The translations under genes and the position numbers were made by a program. The notes under the pieces were generated by a model. It was not told where the DNA came from and did no database searches. It worked only from the letters and a program-made list of their open reading frames with translations. Positions 25,261 through 33,927 of a DNA stretch of 64,000 nt are shown in pieces. This DNA is from Guptibacillus hwajinpoensis (GTDB lineage Bacteria > Bacillota > Bacilli > Bacillales > Guptibacillaceae). The stretch lies in the NCBI RefSeq assembly GCF_020524165.1, contig NZ_JAIVKU010000005.1, positions 434,001-498,000 on the forward strand, given 5' to 3'. Numbering within the stretch: position 1 is the stretch's first letter; each line of letters starts with the position of its first letter.

Positions 25261-25303
25261 AACTGAACGGGTTAAGATAAGACCAACCGTCCAACACAAC
25301 CCA

Positions 25304-25336
25304 AAGTGACCCTGCCATTGCCAGGCAGGGTCACTT
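25304..25336. terminator. Hairpin inside inverted repeat pair B
   Basis: A perfect 13-bp stem with core CCCTGCC/GGCAGGG, the same core as the terminator at 6687. The T-run is weak on either side. It is placed to terminate helD (minus strand). Confidence 0.6.
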
Positions 25337-25385
25337 AAGAGAATGGATCAAGTCAAATCTCAACACAATCTGTTTTTCCTAACGA

Positions 25386-27743
25386 CTATGCATCATGAGA
25401 ACCGTCCCCACGATGCACCAGGGATGCGCCCGCGATGCGCTCCCGAACCAACCGACTCGGCTCTCCCACACTATACAGCTGCAAAACATGCATCGCTCTC
25501 GTACATGCGGTATAAAATACCCTTCGCAGGCTTTCATCCCCATAGACACGCTCAGACGCATCATAAATAATGACTGCATCAAACTCAATTCCCTTGGATA
25601 AATACGACGGGATGACAACCACACCCTGTTCATATTCAGTCGAGCTGCTTTTCAAGAGCTTGATACCATCAATCCCCGACAAACCAGCATAAGCACGGGA
25701 ACTTTCTTCCGCTGATTTGCAGATGATCGCAATACTGTTTAACCCCTGACCTCGGTATTCCGCCACTTTTGAAGAAATGCTACTGTGTAGCTCTGCGTCA
25801 TCCTCCACTTGTTTCAGCTCGGGAATTGTTCCATCTCGATCAAAAGGGATGATCTTATCCCCATTAGGCACGAGCCGTCTCGTAAATTCAATGATTGGCT
25901 TAGTGGAACGGTAGCTTCGCGCGATGTTGATGACTTCCGTTTTATCCGCTCCATATAAGTCCGTTAGTGAGTGAAAATCGACCATTTCACTCGCATGGGC
26001 AAAGATCGCTTGATTGAAGTCCCCAAGAACCGTCATTTTGGCTGATGGAAACAGACGCTTTAGAAACTCAAATTGAAAAGCCGAGTAATCCTGCGCCTCA
26101 TCAACCACGATATGCTTAATGGAACTGTTTGTCTGAAAGCCCTGAATCTGCTCTTTCACATATAAAAACGGCGTCGCATCTTCATAACGCAGGCGACCTT
26201 CATCCACCGCTTGGATCGTCGCCTGACAAATCGCTGTCCATTCCGCCGGTACATCCATTTTTAGCCTCTTCATCTGCATCGGATCATTAAACAGCTGCTT
26301 GTAGATTTCATTAAAATCAACGAAACGCAATTCTTTGATTTTCTTTCGCAACGGATTCAGCATTTTCCGGACGATTAAGCGAGCTAATTCTTTTGGCTCC
26401 ACCTCATATTCATAAATTGCTTCTCCTTCAATGCCGTGCTTTTTCGCGAGATAAGCTTGCATGCTATGGTACTCCTCGTTGCTAAGCAACTCGATCTTCT
26501 CCTGCACCCACTGCTGATTCCATTCCGCTTTCTCAAACTCATTGATTTGCTTCAGAATCCACTCCTTCAGCTTTTCAAGTCGATTAGGAAAACGGAGTGA
26601 AGTATCATCACGATAAAATCTGTCTACCATCTGCTGCACAGAAACAATCGGTGTTCCTTTGAAGGTCACGTCATGAAATCGCATCCCAGACTGCTTCAAG
26701 GACTCTAAATAGGCATTGATCGCTTCAAAAAAACGAGTCGACGTTTTCCATTTAATCCCCGCGATTCTCGCCTTGTAAGATGGTGTATCAGCTGCCGTTA
26801 ACACATATTCCAGCTGCTCATACGGATTCTCAACGTCAAACTCTTCACTAAGCTGATGGTTCAAGTATTCCTGAAAAGTCACCTGCTGCATATTTTCCTC
26901 ACCAAGCTCTGGGAGCACATTGGACACATAGCTGTTAAACATCGTGTTCGGTGAAAACAAGATAATTTGCTCAGCATTGAGATGATCCCGATCTCTGTAT
27001 AATAAATACGCAATCCGCTGTAGCGCGGCTGAAGTCTTGCCACTCCCTGCCGCCCCGTGAACAATCAAAAGCTTTCCACGATCATGACGGATGATGCGGT
27101 TTTGATCCTGCTGAATGGTAGCGACGATGTTATGCATCTGTTTATCTGTGCCTCTGCCCAAAACCTCCTGTAGAATCTCATCGCCAATCGTAAGACTTGT
27201 ATCGAACATAGACTGCAAAACGCCACCACGGATCAAATATTGCCACTTCTTCTCAAGGGTTCCCTGAACTTCGCCTCCTGGTGTATCATACGTCGCAGGA
27301 CCTGGCGGATAGTCATAATAGACGCTTGAGACCGGCGCTCTCCAATCGTAGATCAGGAAGTTATCGCCGCTCGCATCCCTTAATGAGCTAATGCCAATAT
27401 AGATTTCTTCCTGATCGGATGACCCTTCTTCTTTAAAATCAATCCGGCCGAAATAAGGAACCTCCTCCATGCGACGCAGCGTGGATAAGCGTTTGGACGC
27501 ATGCCTATGAGAGCTCTGACTAACCGAAAGGGCTTGAGCCTCTTGCCTTAATCCAATGATGGTCTCCAGATAATCATCGAAGGTATCCGTATTCACTTTC
27601 ACTTCATCCCAAAAGTGTTTGCGAATATGAACCACTTCATTTTTTCGTCTAGAGGTTTCATCTTCTAATCGTTCAACTTCTTCTTGAATCGTGTCCATGA
27701 CACTGTCCAATCGCTTCTTTTCCTGCAGCAGTTTCGAATCCAT
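25386..27743 (-). CDS. helD: HelD-type UvrD-like helicase, RNA polymerase recycling factor
   Basis: A 785-residue protein, close to the roughly 775 residues of B. subtilis HelD. The N-terminal coiled coil (about 1-75) inserts into the RNA polymerase channels in known HelD structures. A superfamily 1 motor follows, with Walker A HGAAGSGKTSAAL (near 228-240), a Walker B/motif II region HIVVDEAQDYSAFQ, motif III VLGDFNQAIF and motif IV-VI sequences (ARSYRSTKPI, FYTACTRAMHVL). HelD strips stalled RNA polymerase from DNA using ATP. The last 15-20 residues, ending in HDA, and the stop are encoded by the dispersed GGGACGGTTCT repeat, so the native tail has been altered. Confidence 0.9.
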   Translation of the reverse strand: MDSKLLQEKKRLDSVMDTIQEEVERLEDETSRRKNEVVHIRKHFWDEVKVNTDTFDDYLETIIGLRQEAQALSVSQSSHRHASKRLSTLRRMEEVPYFGRIDFKEEGSSDQEEIYIGISSLRDASGDNFLIYDWRAPVSSVYYDYPPGPATYDTPGGEVQGTLEKKWQYLIRGGVLQSMFDTSLTIGDEILQEVLGRGTDKQMHNIVATIQQDQNRIIRHDRGKLLIVHGAAGSGKTSAALQRIAYLLYRDRDHLNAEQIILFSPNTMFNSYVSNVLPELGEENMQQVTFQEYLNHQLSEEFDVENPYEQLEYVLTAADTPSYKARIAGIKWKTSTRFFEAINAYLESLKQSGMRFHDVTFKGTPIVSVQQMVDRFYRDDTSLRFPNRLEKLKEWILKQINEFEKAEWNQQWVQEKIELLSNEEYHSMQAYLAKKHGIEGEAIYEYEVEPKELARLIVRKMLNPLRKKIKELRFVDFNEIYKQLFNDPMQMKRLKMDVPAEWTAICQATIQAVDEGRLRYEDATPFLYVKEQIQGFQTNSSIKHIVVDEAQDYSAFQFEFLKRLFPSAKMTVLGDFNQAIFAHASEMVDFHSLTDLYGADKTEVINIARSYRSTKPIIEFTRRLVPNGDKIIPFDRDGTIPELKQVEDDAELHSSISSKVAEYRGQGLNSIAIICKSAEESSRAYAGLSGIDGIKLLKSSSTEYEQGVVVIPSYLSKGIEFDAVIIYDASERVYGDESLRRVFYTACTRAMHVLQLYSVGEPSRLVRERIAGASLVHRGDGSHDA
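25390..25440 (-). repeat. GGGACGGTTCT element, reverse arm (copy B-r)
   Basis: GCATCATGAGAACCGTCCCC followed by degenerate CGATGC units. It lies within the 3' end of helD. Confidence 0.7.
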
Positions 27744-27775
27744 GCAAACACTCCTTTAAATAATGGATAAAAGGA

Positions 27776-27805
27776 TTGACAAACGAATCGCGCGCATTGT
27801 ATAAT
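27776..27805 (+). promoter_or_regulatory. Consensus sigma-A promoter
   Basis: A perfect TTGACA (27776-27781), an 18-bp spacer and a perfect TATAAT (27800-27805), reading away from helD. No annotated gene follows; it would drive the candidate small RNA. Confidence 0.75.
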
Positions 27806-27811
27806 TAAGAT

Positions 27812-27943
27812 AGGGTAATATGAGTAAATTTATATTTGTATGCGCGCATCTATATAAATTTACCATAAGATCGGTTGAACGACAATGTTTTTTTACATAG
27901 GAAAGAGCGGTGTTTACGGATTTGCGTGAACATCGCTTTTTTT
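27812..27943 (+). ncRNA. Candidate small RNA (about 130 nt)
   Basis: The segment is bounded by a perfect promoter and a Rho-independent terminator. Inside is a 12-bp stem GTAAATTTATAT/ATATAAATTTAC capped by the self-complementary ATGCGCGCAT. The terminator (27906-27943) is AGCGGTGTT/AACATCGCT followed by seven T. A 26-codon ORF starting MSKFIFVCAHLY also lies in it, with only a poor SD, so a small peptide or type I toxin mRNA is an alternative. No known RNA family was recognised. Confidence 0.45.
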
Positions 27944-27965
27944 GATAGGGAGAATCGCGGCGGGG

Positions 27966-27992
27966 GCATCATGGGGACGGTTCTCATGATGC
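27966..27992. repeat. GGGACGGTTCT element, solitary copy C
   Basis: Perfect GCATCATG/CATGATGC stem around the loop GGGACGGTTCT. It sits just after the candidate sRNA terminator. Confidence 0.75.
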
Positions 27993-28016
27993 AAAAAGGG
28001 AAAGGGACACGCATAA

Positions 28017-28033
28017 GTCGGCATTTAACCGAC
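28017..28033 (-). terminator. Hairpin downstream of yezG-like gene
   Basis: GTCGG/CCGAC hairpin next to AATAGTTGCTCAT. It is a degenerate relative of the GCCGGC hairpins at 29470 and 34617. No clear T-run. Confidence 0.35.
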
Positions 28034-28201
28034 CAATAGTTGCTCATAATTGTACTTAATTTCTGTTGAAAGCTAAAGAATGTAATCGGAGGTTGAAGTA
28101 AGGCAGAACCTGTCTCTATGTCCCTGTTATGTCTTAGTCTCTTTTAACTATTTTTCAGTAATAGTACATAAGAACAGTACGAGCTATACACTGACTAAAA
28201 T

Positions 28202-28669
28202 TTAATAATTACTATACTTTACTTCTTCCAACCATGATTCAAAAATATCATCGGGCAAGATATCATCTCTATTCGAATATATTAAATCATATTTATACTT
28301 TCCTTTTAAACTATTATTTTTTACATTATAATATACTTTCATTTCACTTGGCATTTCTCTATCATACACTTTGCACTTCTGATGAATTTCTTCTAAATTT
28401 TTTAATCCAATATCCAAAACCATTTCTTGTCTGTTCTCAGAAGTATCATATTTTCTCACCTTAGTTACAGTTGTATTATCTCCCTTATTTAATTCATGCT
28501 TTTGTAAATACTCTCCATTTATTTTATAAAATACATCAAATGCATACATTTCAGGTTCATACGAACAATAGATAAAAATTTCTTCAGCTTGATTCTCCAC
28601 ATATTCTAGGCATACCGCTACCATATCTGCATGTAATTCAGAAAAATAATCTTCAAATACTTTACTCAT
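28202..28669 (-). CDS. YezG-family (DUF600) immunity protein
   Basis: A 155-residue protein beginning MSKVFEDYFSELHADMVAVCLEYVENQAEEIFIYCSYE, which matches the YezG/DUF600 immunity family; YezG neutralises the LXG toxin YeeF in B. subtilis. The ATG at 28669 follows GAGGTG. It lies directly behind the toxin tail of the scrambled LXG remnant, whose RPISFEIKYVIDG segment looks like a YeeF-type tail, so the pair is probably cognate. It may now protect against kin that still carry the toxin. Confidence 0.8.
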   Translation of the reverse strand: MSKVFEDYFSELHADMVAVCLEYVENQAEEIFIYCSYEPEMYAFDVFYKINGEYLQKHELNKGDNTTVTKVRKYDTSENRQEMVLDIGLKNLEEIHQKCKVYDREMPSEMKVYYNVKNNSLKGKYKYDLIYSNRDDILPDDIFESWLEEVKYSNY

Positions 28670-28674
28670 ATGAA

Positions 28675-29460
28675 TCACCTCGAGGTTGATAATTTCACTT
28701 TCTTTATAGCGCCATCTATCACATACTTTATTTCGAAGCTAATGGGTCTTAATCCATCATTTTCATAATCGATTTTAACATTTACAGAACCTTTTTTACC
28801 CTCTTGTATGGCCGTTACCCACTTATTTTCTAGTGTTTTATACTTGTTCAAATTAACATTACTAGACTGACTAACTAACGGCTTCACTTTAGTATTGTAA
28901 ATGTCCCACAGTTCGTCCATTTTTTGCTGAAGGACGCTTTCTGACCGATTGATTTCACGACGAATAGTGTTCAGGTTGGCTTCATTGCTTCGGCTTTTTT
29001 CGATTTCACTTTCGGTTGGATCTTCAAAGAACGACAAGGTGTTGTAAGGTACCCGGCTTGCGACGCGCGATGCCTTTCCTACATTCCCAGATATGCCACG
29101 TTCTATTTGTGACAACGCCTTTGCCGATTTCATATAAACCGAGAAAGAGCCCTTTTCCAAAGTCATAAATATCGGAGGAAAGGTCTTCGGCACCGTCCCA
29201 AACGCCTTCAAACACACCCGTGTAGGACATTTTTAGCTTTTTAGCCTTCCCATAATAGTCGTCATCCGTATTCTCAACTGCAGGTTGAACCAGATATCAT
29301 TTCGATCCACTTGCATCATCGCTTGTCGCGCTAATGGCGTGATGTAGGCATTTGTTTCAGATACATAGGATTCAAATAAGGTTAGGAGATTCTGGATTTG
29401 TTCATGATAAGCTCTGATATAATCCTCTGATTTTTGATCAAGTAGTTTGGGATGTGAGAA
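28675..29460 (-). pseudogene. Scrambled LXG toxin remnant with YeeF-like tail
   Basis: Compared with the intact LXG gene at 35051-37054, this remnant carries segment A (SEDYIRAYHEQIQ ... DIWFNLQ), then segment C (ENTDDDYYGKAKKLKMSYTG ... YEIGKG), then segment B (QIERGISGNVGK ... YNTKVKP), then a toxin tail. In the intact gene the order is A-B-C. The junctions change the reading frame, so no full-length product is possible. The longest open piece runs 28675-29217 and contains B plus the tail (NKYKTLENKWVTAIQEGKKGSVNV ... IKKVKLSTSR). It is best seen as an inactive toxin cassette beside its immunity gene. Confidence 0.7.
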
Positions 29461-29486
29461 AAAAATAAAGCCGGCATACAGCCGGC
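29458..29486 (-). terminator. GCCGGC terminator closing the SUKH module
   Basis: GCCGGC-TGTAT-GCCGGC stem followed by a long T/A-rich tract (TTTATTTTTT) on the minus strand. A near-identical copy lies at 34606-34633. Confidence 0.65.
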
Positions 29487-29579
29487 GAATAGTTGCTTAT
29501 TTATCCTTAAAACTGAGGAGTTTAATTCGTGGTTCCCAGGGACAATGAACCTGTATCCTTGTCTTTCTTTCACTTAAGT

Positions 29580-30029
29580 TCAAGTTTCTTGTAAAGAATT
29601 AATAAAATCAGAGAAATGCTTCGAAACTAATAGGATATACTCATCCTTTAATTCATTATCTTCTTCAAAGTAATCCATATCGCAAAAGAAAATTTTATCT
29701 TCTCCATAAATGTCAAGACAAATTAAACTATCAGCAGGGTCAATTCCAATTGGTATAAGATTAGAAGGGAGAATTTCGCTGTGATTATATTTCTCAAAGA
29801 ATAGCCCTAAATTCAAATCCTCTTCTTTAGAAATTGGAAGAAACAACATAACAGAGGATGTAATTTTTCCATCAGAGGTTTTAAACCTTCTATTTTTTGG
29901 TTTACCACCATTATTAAACAATAAAAATGATTTATAGGCAGAAGGTAAATTGATATCGTATTCACTTTCAAATAGTTCGATGTCTGTAACACTCAAATTA
30001 TTATACGAATACTCATATTTAATATTCAC
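29580..30029 (-). CDS. SMI1/KNR4 (SUKH) immunity protein
   Basis: A 149-residue SUKH-superfamily protein with the typical pattern: LSVTDIELFESEYDINLPSAYKSFLLFNNGG at about 12-42, then an acidic C-terminal half with an IGIDPADSLICLDI strand. SUKH proteins bind and block nuclease or deaminase toxin tails. The start is GTG with GGAGG 7 nt upstream. It is the second of two tandem SUKH genes after the WHH nuclease cassette; it may be the immunity for a lost toxin. Confidence 0.85.
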   Translation of the reverse strand: MNIKYEYSYNNLSVTDIELFESEYDINLPSAYKSFLLFNNGGKPKNRRFKTSDGKITSSVMLFLPISKEEDLNLGLFFEKYNHSEILPSNLIPIGIDPADSLICLDIYGEDKIFFCDMDYFEEDNELKDEYILLVSKHFSDFINSLQET

Positions 30030-30045
30030 TTTTTCACCTCCTATT

Positions 30046-30477
30046 TTATATTTCGTTTAAAGAATATAATCTCTCTAACAAATCTGTAAACGACTTACAA
30101 ATCGTATTAGTTACTGAACCATCTAATTCATCATAATTATAGAAAACAACTTCAGGAAATATTTGGTTGTCACGATAATCAAAACATATTAAATTTCCAA
30201 ATGGATCTCTAGCAAATGGAAACAGTTTTTTCGAAGAAAATTCTTCATACATTTTTATATTTAAATCTTTATTCGTAAAACTAATCAAATTATTAAATAC
30301 AACTTCGATTCTTCCATCATCACAATCAAAAATATTTGGTTCTGGAAAGCCACCATTATTATTTATTATACATTTTCTGTAATCAGATGGAAATTTAATA
30401 CCGAACGATTTTTCAATTTCATTAATTTTACTATCATTTAATTTTTCATCTACAAACAACCAACTATCTATTCCCAT
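30046..30477 (-). CDS. SMI1/KNR4 (SUKH) immunity protein
   Basis: A 143-residue SUKH protein: INEIEKSFGIKFPSDYRKCIINNNGGFPE (near 18-46) and FPFARDPFGNLICFDYRD (near 85-102) are family landmarks. Its start overlaps the end of the WHH toxin gene by 10 bp, with AGAGG inside the toxin's last codons. It is therefore the most likely immunity partner of that toxin. Confidence 0.88.
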   Translation of the reverse strand: MGIDSWLFVDEKLNDSKINEIEKSFGIKFPSDYRKCIINNNGGFPEPNIFDCDDGRIEVVFNNLISFTNKDLNIKMYEEFSSKKLFPFARDPFGNLICFDYRDNQIFPEVVFYNYDELDGSVTNTICKSFTDLLERLYSLNEI

Positions 30478-31499
30478 TTAATCCTCTCCAAAATCTTCTT
30501 TTTAATTTCTCCTCTTCGACCAGCCTCACCGCCACCCCAAATAGCTCTTCCTCCAGTATGACTTGCTGACTGGTGTTCAAAGTAATCCACAATTTGCATT
30601 TTGCCTGGTATTTGATGATGATGCCACGTTAAATTTTGTGGCACTCTCCCAGCTTCTAGTATATTTATTTCTTGACTATTAAACTGATTTGCTAACTCCG
30701 GATTCCTATTAATTTCTTTGTAAAGTTGCTTAGATGCATAATTAAATTGAACTGCATCTGTCTCTAAGTACAATTTTTCTTCTAAGGTAACTTCATATTT
30801 CGAATTAAAAATAGGAAAACCTGTTTTATCGTAAGTCACAGCATATTCTTCACCATTTTTTGTAGAAGTAAAAGTATAAGTTGTGCTCCCATCCTCATTT
30901 CGAATTTTACTTGTAAAGTTTCTTGGTTTGTTTGGCTTCCTGTTATAGAGTGGTTGTTCTTTTAAAGCTTTAACCATTTCTTTTTCATATATCTGTTTAT
31001 TTATAGATTTATTAGGCGGACTTTCCTTACCACCATCTACCCGCTCAACCTCAGTCTTAATCCGCATGATCGAATCATCTACCACATGATTCGGACCGCC
31101 ACTCCTAATAACCGAAGCGACTCCACTCTCCGCTACATCCTCGACTCTCCCAAGCGAATTCCCTGCAATCCCATTAGCCCCAAAAGCCACCCTATTCGAA
31201 TCCCCCGCAACCTGCATGCCGCCTTTAACGTCTTGGACAAATTCACCCATGCCGCGCTTGATTCCTTCAAAGGCGTTATGCTTTTTCACGATGGCTGCGA
31301 CGTCTACTTTGCTGCTTCCAGCTACCTTGCTTAAGTTTGAGTTCGGGATCTTTCCTGCGACTTTGGCGAGGCTGGCTGATTTTCCTGCCATGCCGACATA
31401 CGGGATAAAGGCTGTGGAGACATTTCCTGCGACATAGGCGACTCCTTCGTCTTCATAGGTATCGGAGAAGGATTGTGTGATCGCTTCAGCGACGCCCAT
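30468..31499 (-). CDS. 5'-truncated polymorphic toxin with WHH nuclease domain
   Basis: A 343-residue ORF. Residues 1-105 match the linker region of the intact LXG toxin (VAEAITQSFSDTYE ... GIKRGMGEFVQD), but the LXG secretion domain is absent. The tail ends with NLTWHHHQIPGKMQIVDYFEHQSASHTGG, the WHH signature of HNH/EndoVII-type nuclease toxins. The first codon abuts a GGGACGGTTCT repeat at 31501, exactly where similarity to the intact gene stops. No SD precedes it. It is likely an orphan toxin cassette that could be restored by recombination with the LXG gene 4 kb away. Confidence 0.75.
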   Translation of the reverse strand: MGVAEAITQSFSDTYEDEGVAYVAGNVSTAFIPYVGMAGKSASLAKVAGKIPNSNLSKVAGSSKVDVAAIVKKHNAFEGIKRGMGEFVQDVKGGMQVAGDSNRVAFGANGIAGNSLGRVEDVAESGVASVIRSGGPNHVVDDSIMRIKTEVERVDGGKESPPNKSINKQIYEKEMVKALKEQPLYNRKPNKPRNFTSKIRNEDGSTTYTFTSTKNGEEYAVTYDKTGFPIFNSKYEVTLEEKLYLETDAVQFNYASKQLYKEINRNPELANQFNSQEINILEAGRVPQNLTWHHHQIPGKMQIVDYFEHQSASHTGGRAIWGGGEAGRRGEIKKKILERIKWE

Positions 31500-31500
31500 C

Positions 31501-31529
31501 GGAATCGTCGGGACGGTTCTATCGATTCC
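31501..31529 (+). repeat. GGGACGGTTCT element (copy D)
   Basis: Perfect GGAATCG/CGATTCC arms around the GGGACGGTTCT loop. It marks the 5' breakpoint of the truncated WHH toxin. Confidence 0.75.
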
Positions 31530-31540
31530 ATCTCATTAAT

Positions 31541-31576
31541 GAAGGGAGCGATATTCAAATGAATAACGCTCCCTTC
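31541..31576. terminator. Terminator hairpin after ankyrin gene
   Basis: Stem GAAGGGAGCG/CGCTCCCTTC with inner pairing. It is associated with repeat copy D and placed to terminate the ankyrin gene (minus). Confidence 0.6.
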
Positions 31577-31636
31577 AAATTATTATTTAATAAATGACAA
31601 CCTTACGTCAAAAATTATTTGGAAGAAGAGCCTAGA

Positions 31637-32140
31637 TTAGTTATTCATCTTATTCTTCAAATAATCAGCGATTTCTGTTTGTCCAAATTCTCTCGCATAT
31701 TCATATGCGTTCATATCTTTCATGTTTTCCCCAGTGTATTTAATTGAAATATCGATCCCTTCTTCAACTAAAAGCTCAACTATTTCTTTATGCCCTCCAT
31801 AAATTGCTCCAAATAATGGATTTCGTTTCGCTAAGGTCACATCTAGTTCTGCGCCTTCTTTTATTAAATACTTTACTATCTCCACATGTCCCGCTCCTGC
31901 AGCCAACCTTAAGGGAGAAGCATCAAATATATCACCTTTTGTATTAACATCAATTCCTTCGTGAACCAGATATTTGACTATTTCTAAATGCCCTTTCTTT
32001 GATGCAACATGTAACCACGTACCAAATGGTGTTATTGTAAGTAACGATCGAGGGTTACGCCCTATTAAATGTCTTACTTCATGAAGATCACCATTCTTAA
32101 TAGCATTTCTTATCCTTTTATTTAACATTTTTTCATCCAC
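31637..32140 (-). CDS. Ankyrin-repeat protein, probable toxin immunity
   Basis: A 167-residue protein made of about four ankyrin repeats (TWLHVASKKGHLEIVKYLVHEG, SPLRLAAGAGHVEIVKYLIKEG, NPLFGAIYGGHKEIVELLVEEG, and a degenerate last one). The start is GTG with AGGAGG 7 nt upstream. It lies 22 bp after the AHH nuclease toxin. Ankyrin proteins are a known class of immunity protein for nuclease toxins, so it is the probable partner. No signal peptide, so it acts in the cytoplasm. Confidence 0.8.
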   Translation of the reverse strand: MDEKMLNKRIRNAIKNGDLHEVRHLIGRNPRSLLTITPFGTWLHVASKKGHLEIVKYLVHEGIDVNTKGDIFDASPLRLAAGAGHVEIVKYLIKEGAELDVTLAKRNPLFGAIYGGHKEIVELLVEEGIDISIKYTGENMKDMNAYEYAREFGQTEIADYLKNKMNN

Positions 32141-32162
32141 ACCAAGACCTCCTATAACTCTA

Positions 32163-33797
32163 TTATCTTGTACTAGCGACCTCTCCTAAATCTTCAAGTG
32201 CTTCTACGATATCATCTAAGTCCCCGCCCATTTCCTCGACAGCTCTTAACCTATTCACAACTTCCTCTAGAGCATCAATACTATGTTGTCCTACTACAGC
32301 ATTCGGTGCCCAGATTAGATTTTCTTTGCCAATTATCGGATCTATTCCATAACTATCTAATATTTCTTGGCCTTCTTGCACAAGCTTCTGTTGCTTCTCG
32401 CCAAGGCCTTTTTTAAAAAGAATATGATGGGCATGTGGGTTAATCATTCCATTAGGGGGATCACCTATTAGTCCCCTTAGGTACTTACCAAAATCAATCT
32501 TTATTAACACTTGATTGTATTCTTTAGTGATGCCTAATTTATTCATCTTCTCTCTGATCTCAGCTAGTTCTTCTACACTAAATGTATTCTTTTGAATTGC
32601 ATTTTTAAGTTTATTCAGTTTAGTAGCATCGACCTTACCAGATACGACTATTTCATCAAGATAATCATTTACTGTAAGTGCTTTATTTTTAGTACCTTTC
32701 CCACCATAAACCCGATCAATCTCAGTCTTAATCCGAGAAACCGGATCATTCCAAACATTATAAGGAGCGCCACCTCTAGAAGCTCCCCCAGCACCCGCTC
32801 CAGCTAACGCCGGTTGAGCACCCTTCCCTTCAACCTTAACACTCTTCGCAGCATCCGCAACATCGTCGATCGTTTTTGCGGTTGTTCCGATTTTGCCGAG
32901 ACCTTTATCTCCTATTGCTCCAATTCCTAATGATGTTAGACCGTAAGTAATGAATGCCGTTCGACTTTCGGCGTCGCCGTTCACAAAGTCTCGATCCCAT
33001 GCTTCTTTAAACCCTTGCCACATGTATTTCGGTACATCCAACACCTTCTGAACATTGCCTTTAGGATCACCAAAAATGTTTTTATAGAAGTTTATCGTTT
33101 CTAAGCTTTTAAATAGTAATTCAGGGAGATCTTCCTCATCGCGGTATAATGCAAGATTCGGTCCAAATGCTTTTTCAGCTAATGCGTTGAGATCCTTAAA
33201 TCCCTCAATCATATCTTCCACTGCATTCCCGCTACCAACCTGCACACCCTTTACTATATCACCTAAAAAGCTCCGTGCCGTATTCCGCGCATCATCAACC
33301 TTCTGTTGCGTCTCTCCCCACCAGCGATCCACATAGTTTGAGTACCTAACCACACTATGCGACACATCCTGGCGTACCTCGTCTAGATAAGCCGTCGTTT
33401 TCGATAAAGGATCAAGCACGACACTTTCATACGTCTGTTTCATCCTACTCTGAATCACCTGTGGGTTTAAGGTATATTGCAGGTCTGGAAACATCTCTCC
33501 AAATGCACTACTGGATGAAGCCGTCAGTGGATTTTTTCCAAAAAGCCGTTCACTCCAGCTTAATGCTTCTCCCGTGATAGGATCATAATTCTGAAACAGC
33601 TTGTTTAAACCACTAAATTTTAATGCCATAAGGCCAAACTTTGCCGAAAGCGAGTGATCTTCTTCCGTCATTTTTCTCTCAGTTAATTTCACTGCCGCCT
33701 GCAGGTCATGGAGCTTGTCCCGGTATTTGCGCATTTCATACTGTAACTCCGCTTGAAGAGCATCAATCTTACCGGTGTTCGCGCCTGTGATGTTCAT
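32163..33797 (-). CDS. AHH-nuclease polymorphic toxin, frameshifted near its start
   Basis: The 544-residue open part contains helical secretion-type sequence (about 1-200), a linker, and a C-terminal AHH nuclease domain (GMINPHAHHILFKKGLG, near 450, and IWAPNAVVGQHSIDALEEV). The natural start is a GTG at 33931, with GGAGGG 6 nt upstream, overlapping the upstream gene's stop (GTGA). A 14-bp tandem duplication (33886-33913) adds two bases to the frame and gives a TAG after 15 codons. Removing one unit restores 40 extra N-terminal residues (VTRIAIKPEQLDQLASGI ...). As read, the toxin is off, or made without its N-terminus. Confidence 0.8.
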   Translation of the reverse strand: MNITGANTGKIDALQAELQYEMRKYRDKLHDLQAAVKLTERKMTEEDHSLSAKFGLMALKFSGLNKLFQNYDPITGEALSWSERLFGKNPLTASSSSAFGEMFPDLQYTLNPQVIQSRMKQTYESVVLDPLSKTTAYLDEVRQDVSHSVVRYSNYVDRWWGETQQKVDDARNTARSFLGDIVKGVQVGSGNAVEDMIEGFKDLNALAEKAFGPNLALYRDEEDLPELLFKSLETINFYKNIFGDPKGNVQKVLDVPKYMWQGFKEAWDRDFVNGDAESRTAFITYGLTSLGIGAIGDKGLGKIGTTAKTIDDVADAAKSVKVEGKGAQPALAGAGAGGASRGGAPYNVWNDPVSRIKTEIDRVYGGKGTKNKALTVNDYLDEIVVSGKVDATKLNKLKNAIQKNTFSVEELAEIREKMNKLGITKEYNQVLIKIDFGKYLRGLIGDPPNGMINPHAHHILFKKGLGEKQQKLVQEGQEILDSYGIDPIIGKENLIWAPNAVVGQHSIDALEEVVNRLRAVEEMGGDLDDIVEALEDLGEVASTR

Positions 33798-33885
33798 TAG
33801 AAAAGATTGATAATTCCATTTAAAATCGCTAATCGCTTCATCTGCTTTTCGCTCGGCATCCTGTATGCCGCTTGCTAGCTGGTCT

Positions 33886-33913
33886 AATTGTTCTGGTTTA
33901 ATTGTTCTGGTTT
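33886..33913. repeat. 14-bp perfect tandem duplication causing frameshift
   Basis: Two adjacent copies of AATTGTTCTGGTTT lie within the first codons of the AHH toxin. One copy gives an open frame; two copies give an early stop. Confidence 0.9.
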
Positions 33914-33927
33914 AATTGCTATTCTCG

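Noticed and set aside
27812..27943. 6S RNA or tmRNA as identity of the candidate sRNA
   Set aside because: Too short and lacks the open-bubble or tag-ORF features of those RNAs.
29382..29573. 63-aa minus-strand ORF
   Set aside because: It crosses the GCCGGC terminator and LXG remnant in a frame unrelated to either, with no SD.
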